From Eudromia elegans (Eukaryota > Chordata > Aves > Tinamiformes > Tinamidae), in assembly GCA_003342815.1 (NCBI GenBank), contig PTEX01000012.1:867192-931191 (forward strand): a DNA stretch of 64,000 bases. Direction: 5' to 3'. The number at the start of each line of letters is the position of its first letter. Position 1 is the first letter of the stretch. The position numbers were made by a program, and so were the translations under genes. Under the pieces are notes generated by a model. It had not been told where the DNA came from. It made no database searches and saw only the letters and a program-made list of their open reading frames with translations. This document shows, in pieces, positions 60,501 to 64,000 of the stretch.

Positions 60501-63455
60501 CTTCACTCAAATCAGGACTTCATTTTCCAGCAGTACTAGCACACATCTCTATGCAACTGCACACTGCAGTTAAGACTGGCTTCCTATGCACCTGGCTAGC
60601 TACATGAGAATGCTGCTGAAATGCCTGTTGTAAATCCATGTGTTAGCCCATAAGTCTAGACAGTATATAAATAATTTAGTATATATTTTAAATATACATA
60701 CATGCAAGGTTCATTTTATGTCTTTACCATCCACACTTACATTCAAAACTACATGAAAACACAAAGCAAAAAAATTCAAAAACAAACTCACCTTTCCCTG
60801 TGCTTCTTTTAACTGTTTTTCTGCTGCAGCTTGTTTGACATTAGCTTCTTTAACCATTTTGTGTGCTTCCTATAAAAAAAAAGTTTAGATAGCATAAATA
60901 CTTCATACAAGTCTAAAAGATCCACTTAAAAAAATGAGTATATCCTATTTCTTTGCTTCATGGATATTACTTACGATTAATAAACTGTGCAACAATCCAC
61001 TCGAATTAGAATAGCTCTGCACTCCCAAAATATCTGCAAATGTATCAATTTGGATTCATCATTGGAACATCAAGTTCCTTTCCATCGGCCTGAGCCCAGA
61101 TTGAGAAAATGAGCAACTTCACCCATTTGCAGCTAACCCACCTCTGGCAGAAACAGTACCTGTCAGGAATGCCAAGCTCCAGTCAAGCTTCAGTGGCTGC
61201 CAAGTGAGGGTCCTTGATCTCTCAAGAGAAAGACTCAAAGCAGGAGCAACAAAAACAACAGGGGCACAATGGTACCTTTAAAGGAACTGCTCCCTTCTTC
61301 TGGCCGAATGGTTTTAGTTGTTAACTATAATTTCTGCATGAAGAAACTGACCAAATGACTGTGAAGCCTGCATTCTTATCATCAGTGAAACAGGTAAAGT
61401 AAAAACTAAAAATAGTTTATGGATTAATATGTATTTCTTAAATAGAACAGAAAATGAAACACTAAAAATAATCTAGATAAGCAAATAAATAAAGAAGAAA
61501 GTGTAAAAGAACTGTGAATTTTTTAAAACTTCCTTTTACCTCATACCTCTAAGCCTTCTGTCTGCAGAATTTGTGTAGGCCCAGATCCAACAATTTGCTG
61601 CTTATGATCAAATTACTATTCTCTCTTAGCATTACTGAGGCAACAAAGTGAAGGATCAGGGCTAAATTACCGGCTAAACTACTTGGGACAGGGATCCTTC
61701 TTATATCTGTAAAGCGCCTCGCACATATCTGGACGCTCGCTATATAAATAAAACAAAAGTTAATACATCACAGTGCCAAAAGGCTGGCTCCCACTGGCAT
61801 ACAACACAAGTGTATGAGTTTGTAAGTCTCTTAAATAACAGGACACATGCAGGGATGTGAAGATACACATTTATACAATGTGTAGAGATACATTTAACAC
61901 TGACCATGCAGTTTCTGTCTAGGGATGCTCCTTTGAAAGCAAAGCAGTGCATGTCACATTCCCCAACACTAACAGTGCAATCACATAACATATGCACCCA
62001 GCTGTGCTAAACAGTCCTGATCCTCCACTGGGATACATTAATACAAGCTCCAGCATCCATTTATACAGTCACTGAAGTTAGTAGGATTCAGAATAAAACG
62101 TGAAACCAAAGGCTATAGATCCCAGTGCAAAATCAAGACTCTACAATGGTGTCTTTTATTACAGACTCTCAGTGAAACCAAATGATAAAAGAATATTCAA
62201 GTGACATGCCCATAACAGTTGGGGTTATGAATAATTAAAACTCATTAAACTATCATTACTAATGTGCTATATTTCAAATATAGATTAACAGATTAAGTGA
62301 TACATTGATCTATGTGATGAAGTGTTACTAATACAAAATGTCATGGGCAATTTTATTTTTATTCCTGTATAGTTAAGATATTTGCCCAAGATTTTCTTGG
62401 TCACCTTTATCCTACTGGAATGATGAAATATGATGCGTAGCCAACCTACAGAGCACTTTGTAATTTGATTTTGAATGTTAGAATCTTTCATTTTCTGATA
62501 GCACTTCCACACCAACACCATATCACAGGTTTACATACTCTAAAACATATCTAATGTTATATCTTATGCTTTTACTGAAAAAATTACTTAGAATGTTGTA
62601 AATGTCTAGAGCATCTCTGCATTCTGAAATTTATTTTGACAGCTGTGTGTATCACAATTTACCCTCTAGGAATTTCATGATATAAACACAACTGATCCTG
62701 CTTCTAGGATGGATTTCAGTTTTTTTTTTTCCCCTCCAAATGTGGTGCAAGATGACAAATTTTACTGGCACCACTGTCCTGTCCTCTTCTCAAATGAAAA
62801 GGTCCTACTTAAAGTTCAGGCTTCTCACTTTGCAGCCATGTCCACCCTGGTACATTACTCAAAGTCTCATGTTTCTTTTCAGGTTTGTGGGAGTAACATG
62901 CTGCCAGGCCCAAAATTCAAAAGCTGAAAGCATGAAAAATTATATACTGTGCTACCTCCATTAATCTCAAACTGATTTTGTATTTAGCCACCACAGCAAC
63001 CCCAAATTTAGCTCCTTAATCTAGACAGCCTTGTTGACAGAGAAGCTGTATCAGAAATAGTTATGCCAAAAAAATAAGTCAAGATGGTTCTAAGCTTCCT
63101 GATATATTATCCTTACTTTCTTCATTTAGCATCTAAACAGTTGACAAGCTCAGCAAGGTAGCAAGGTCTCTTTCATCTAAATATAAAACAATCTACTGCT
63201 TGCTCTTAAGCCTCTAGTGCAACACACACCAATCTGGAGGACACAGATCCCTTTATAAGCTCATTGTAGAAAAAAAAATCAGCACACAGCACACTGATTC
63301 TACATAAAACATCTGGCTCAGCCTGCTTTAAGTATATCACATCGAAGACTCCAACAAACCTCAAACAGACTAGCTGTAAGTTCTTCCAATTCCTGTCCAA
63401 GTTGATCTCGCACTTTAGAAAGCCTTTCACATTCTTCATCTTTTAACTTCAGTTC
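48491..63455 (-). CDS. RAB3IP: RAB3IP (Rabin8), 3' part of the gene: last 7 coding exons
   Basis: Seven exons join in one frame: 63360-63455, 60792-60869, 60211-60414, 55548-55676, 54179-54291, 51030-51129 and 50860-50929, plus the terminal piece 48491-48573 (eight segments, counting the terminal exon). Together they encode 290 residues and a TAA stop. The family is a guanine-nucleotide exchange factor for Rab8 that acts in the cytosol and on Rab11 vesicles in membrane traffic and ciliogenesis. Seen here: a charged heptad-rich coiled coil in the first two exons, a Ser/Thr/Pro linker with an HxRxxS motif, then the conserved C-terminal domain rich in Cys and aromatic residues. All donors are GT and all acceptors AG, and phases match at every junction. 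The 5' exons (N-terminus and start of the coiled coil) lie beyond base 64000. Homology was judged from recalled mammalian Rabin8, with near-identity over long runs. The paralogue RAB3IL1 is less likely given the sequence match and the MYRFL neighbour. Confidence 0.95.
50860..50929 (-). CDS. RAB3IP: RAB3IP exon: C-terminal domain
   Basis: This exon has 70 nt, phase 0 to 1, encoding [17 protein letters not shown] followed by LLKQQD and the first base of a Val codon. The acceptor is ttcag|ATC and the donor GATG|gtaagt. Confidence 0.94.
51030..51129 (-). CDS. RAB3IP: RAB3IP exon: C-terminal domain
   Basis: This exon has 100 nt, phase 2 to 0. It completes the Lys codon and encodes [18 protein letters not shown] followed by [12 protein letters not shown]. 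The acceptor is tgtag|GAA and the donor AGA|gtaagt. It carries the conserved Cys/His-containing segment CxLSGQSKxCKHRI. Confidence 0.95.
52690..52718 (+). repeat. (TATAC)n-like microsatellite
   Basis: Imperfect ATACT/ATTATACT repeats in a RAB3IP intron. Confidence 0.8.
54179..54291 (-). CDS. RAB3IP: RAB3IP exon: C-terminal domain
   Basis: This exon has 113 nt, phase 0 to 2, beginning [17 protein letters not shown] and ending [12 protein letters not shown] plus two bases of a Lys codon. The acceptor is tttgcag|TTG and the donor CCAAA|gtatgt. Confidence 0.95.
55548..55676 (-). CDS. RAB3IP: RAB3IP exon: start of C-terminal domain
   Basis: This exon has 129 nt, phase 0 to 0 (43 residues), beginning [16 protein letters not shown] and ending PCLTFSKSE. 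The acceptor is ttttag|GCT and the donor GAG|gtaatg. The motif [11 protein letters not shown] is characteristic of the Rabin8/Rabin3-like C-terminal domain. Confidence 0.95.
57552..57683 (+). mobile_element. CR1 LINE 3' fragment in RAB3IP intron
   Basis: Plus orientation: gatctccagagaaggagact, then ctctaggagaccctgc, ggctggactagatgacctct and cccttccaacctctatgat. A 5'-truncated CR1 tail, antisense to RAB3IP, in the 4.5-kb intron between the exons at 60.2 and 55.7 kb. Confidence 0.92.
58860..58881 (+). repeat. Poly(A) run of 22
   Basis: Uninterrupted A run in a RAB3IP intron, preceded by unremarkable sequence. No target-site duplication is evident. Confidence 0.9.
60211..60414 (-). CDS. RAB3IP: RAB3IP exon: end of coiled coil and phospho-regulated linker
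   Basis: This exon has 204 nt, phase 0 to 0 (68 residues). It starts [16 protein letters not shown], the end of the coiled coil. Then come STSPTSPT, with proline-directed Ser/Thr sites, and [14 protein letters not shown]. The last contains HARNKS, which fits the HxRxxS motif of NDR kinases; NDR2 phosphorylation of Rabin8 at this site is established in mammals. It ends PIVKDCKE, with donor GAG|gtaaca. Confidence 0.95.
60792..60869 (-). CDS. RAB3IP: RAB3IP exon: Sec2 coiled-coil segment
   Basis: This exon has 78 nt, phase 0 to 0 (26 residues), beginning [10 protein letters not shown] and ending KEAQGK. The acceptor is atag|GAA and the donor AAG|gtgagt. It continues the heptads of the preceding exon, in the part of the coiled coil that contacts Rab8 in the family. 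Confidence 0.95.
60870..63359 (-). other. RAB3IP intron
   Basis: Intron of 2.5 kb, donor gtttgt and acceptor atag, both phase 0. It contains the possible old retroposon tail at 61.7 kb. Confidence 0.7.
61640..61752 (+). repeat. Possible ancient retroposon tail
   Basis: The stretch ending tctgtaaagcgcctcgca ... gctatataaataaaac resembles the conserved 3' tails (TGTAAAGCGCxxxGxxCA ... CTATATAAAT) of old amniote SINE/LINE families. I cannot name the family from sequence alone. Confidence 0.3.
63360..63455 (-). CDS. RAB3IP: RAB3IP exon: Sec2 coiled-coil segment
   Basis: This exon has 96 nt, phase 0 to 0 (32 residues), starting [14 protein letters not shown] and ending TASLFE. The acceptor is tag|GAA and the donor GAG|gtttgt. 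Dense E/K/L heptads belong to the parallel coiled coil that carries the Rab8 exchange activity. It is the first exon of the gene inside the window. Confidence 0.95.
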
Positions 63456-64000
63456 CTATGGAAAATTGAAAGTTATTTATTCTGACTTAAGAGCAATTAT
63501 TTGGCCTTTTAAAGCTAATACCACACGGAGAAGAAAAAAAATTAAAAAGAGGAGGAACATATACAACCTTTGCTAAACAAAGCCTTTCAAAATATTCATC
63601 TTAATACTAGAAACAATATTATTAATGCCACACATACATAGCTATACCTGCTATATAGCAACCTACCAGGTCAACCTAAAGCATCTCTAACCTAAATATC
63701 AGAATTTTCATAATATTCTGAAGTAGAATAGCTTTTCTGCTTAATATATGGAAGAAATTAAATACTGAAAGAGGTAGAATACTACTATTACTATTTACCT
63801 GTTCCTTAACAGAAAGTATTTTTAAGTATTTGTTTAAGAAAATAAACTTCCAAAAATAGCTTTTGTTTCAAGTTTGCTCACAGAATTTTAAAATATATTT
63901 TAAATACTTCAACTCCCACAAGTCTCCTTAAAACGAATGCAATTCCAAAATTATGCTCTAATTATATTCTAACTATTGTTTATGCAGTGATATAGAAATC
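63456..64000 (-). other. RAB3IP intron running out of the window
   Basis: Sequence upstream of the first visible RAB3IP exon. The preceding coding exon is not in the window. The donor-like site near 63.80 kb was rejected. Confidence 0.6.

Noticed and set aside
63795-63845. Donor-like site GGAACAG|gtaaat on the minus strand, upstream of the first visible RAB3IP exon
   Set aside because: The open frame before it (ending SVKEQ) has no similarity to Rabin8, where residues AKAQR are expected before ELKLKD, and there is no good acceptor.

Overview
The window is a piece of a vertebrate, almost certainly bird, nuclear genome. Evidence: AT-rich non-coding DNA with long introns, GT-AG split genes, a CpG island, and three copies of the 3' end of the avian CR1 LINE (about 1.26, 7.40 and 57.6 kb). 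No bacterial, plasmid, CRISPR or integrated viral structure was seen. Most open frames in the window are chance frames. The real coding sequence is in short exons, almost all on the minus strand, and was assembled by eye from splice sites, codon phase and recalled family sequences.

Two neighbouring minus-strand genes explain all the coding signal. (1) RAB3IP (Rabin8, the Rab8 exchange factor) enters from beyond base 64000. Its last seven coding exons lie between 63455 and 48491 and give 290 C-terminal residues: the second half of the Sec2-type coiled coil, a phospho-regulated linker and the conserved C-terminal domain. (2) MYRFL (myelin regulatory factor-like) follows head-to-tail. Its ATG is at 45635, 2.86 kb beyond the RAB3IP stop, and its stop codon is at 13656. 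I resolve 24 coding exons that join in one frame to an 887-residue protein, close to the roughly 910 residues recalled for the human protein. The order is: acidic N-terminus, Pro/Gly-rich segment, KKRK nuclear signal, NDT80/PhoG-type DNA-binding domain, self-cleaving intramolecular-chaperone (S74) domain with its Ser-Lys pair, coiled coil, one membrane span and a glycosylated luminal C-terminal domain.

The two genes are not known to work together. They are neighbours in other vertebrates too (RAB3IP-MYRFL-CNOT2 in mammals). The left 13.6 kb is the region 3' of MYRFL. It holds two CR1 tails, a GC-rich patch at about 1.7-2.2 kb, a tandem duplication and otherwise nothing recognisable.

The most interesting structures are in MYRFL: a CpG island inside the gene over exons 3-4 with a 63-nt, frame-neutral intron; a GC-AG intron in the DNA-binding domain; two usable acceptors for the KKRK exon that would keep frame with and without exon 4; a duplicated 20-bp palindrome next to an acceptor; and a poly(A) signal that contains the stop codon. 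RAB3IP ends, probably by chance, in the residues KDEL. I found no new multi-gene system.
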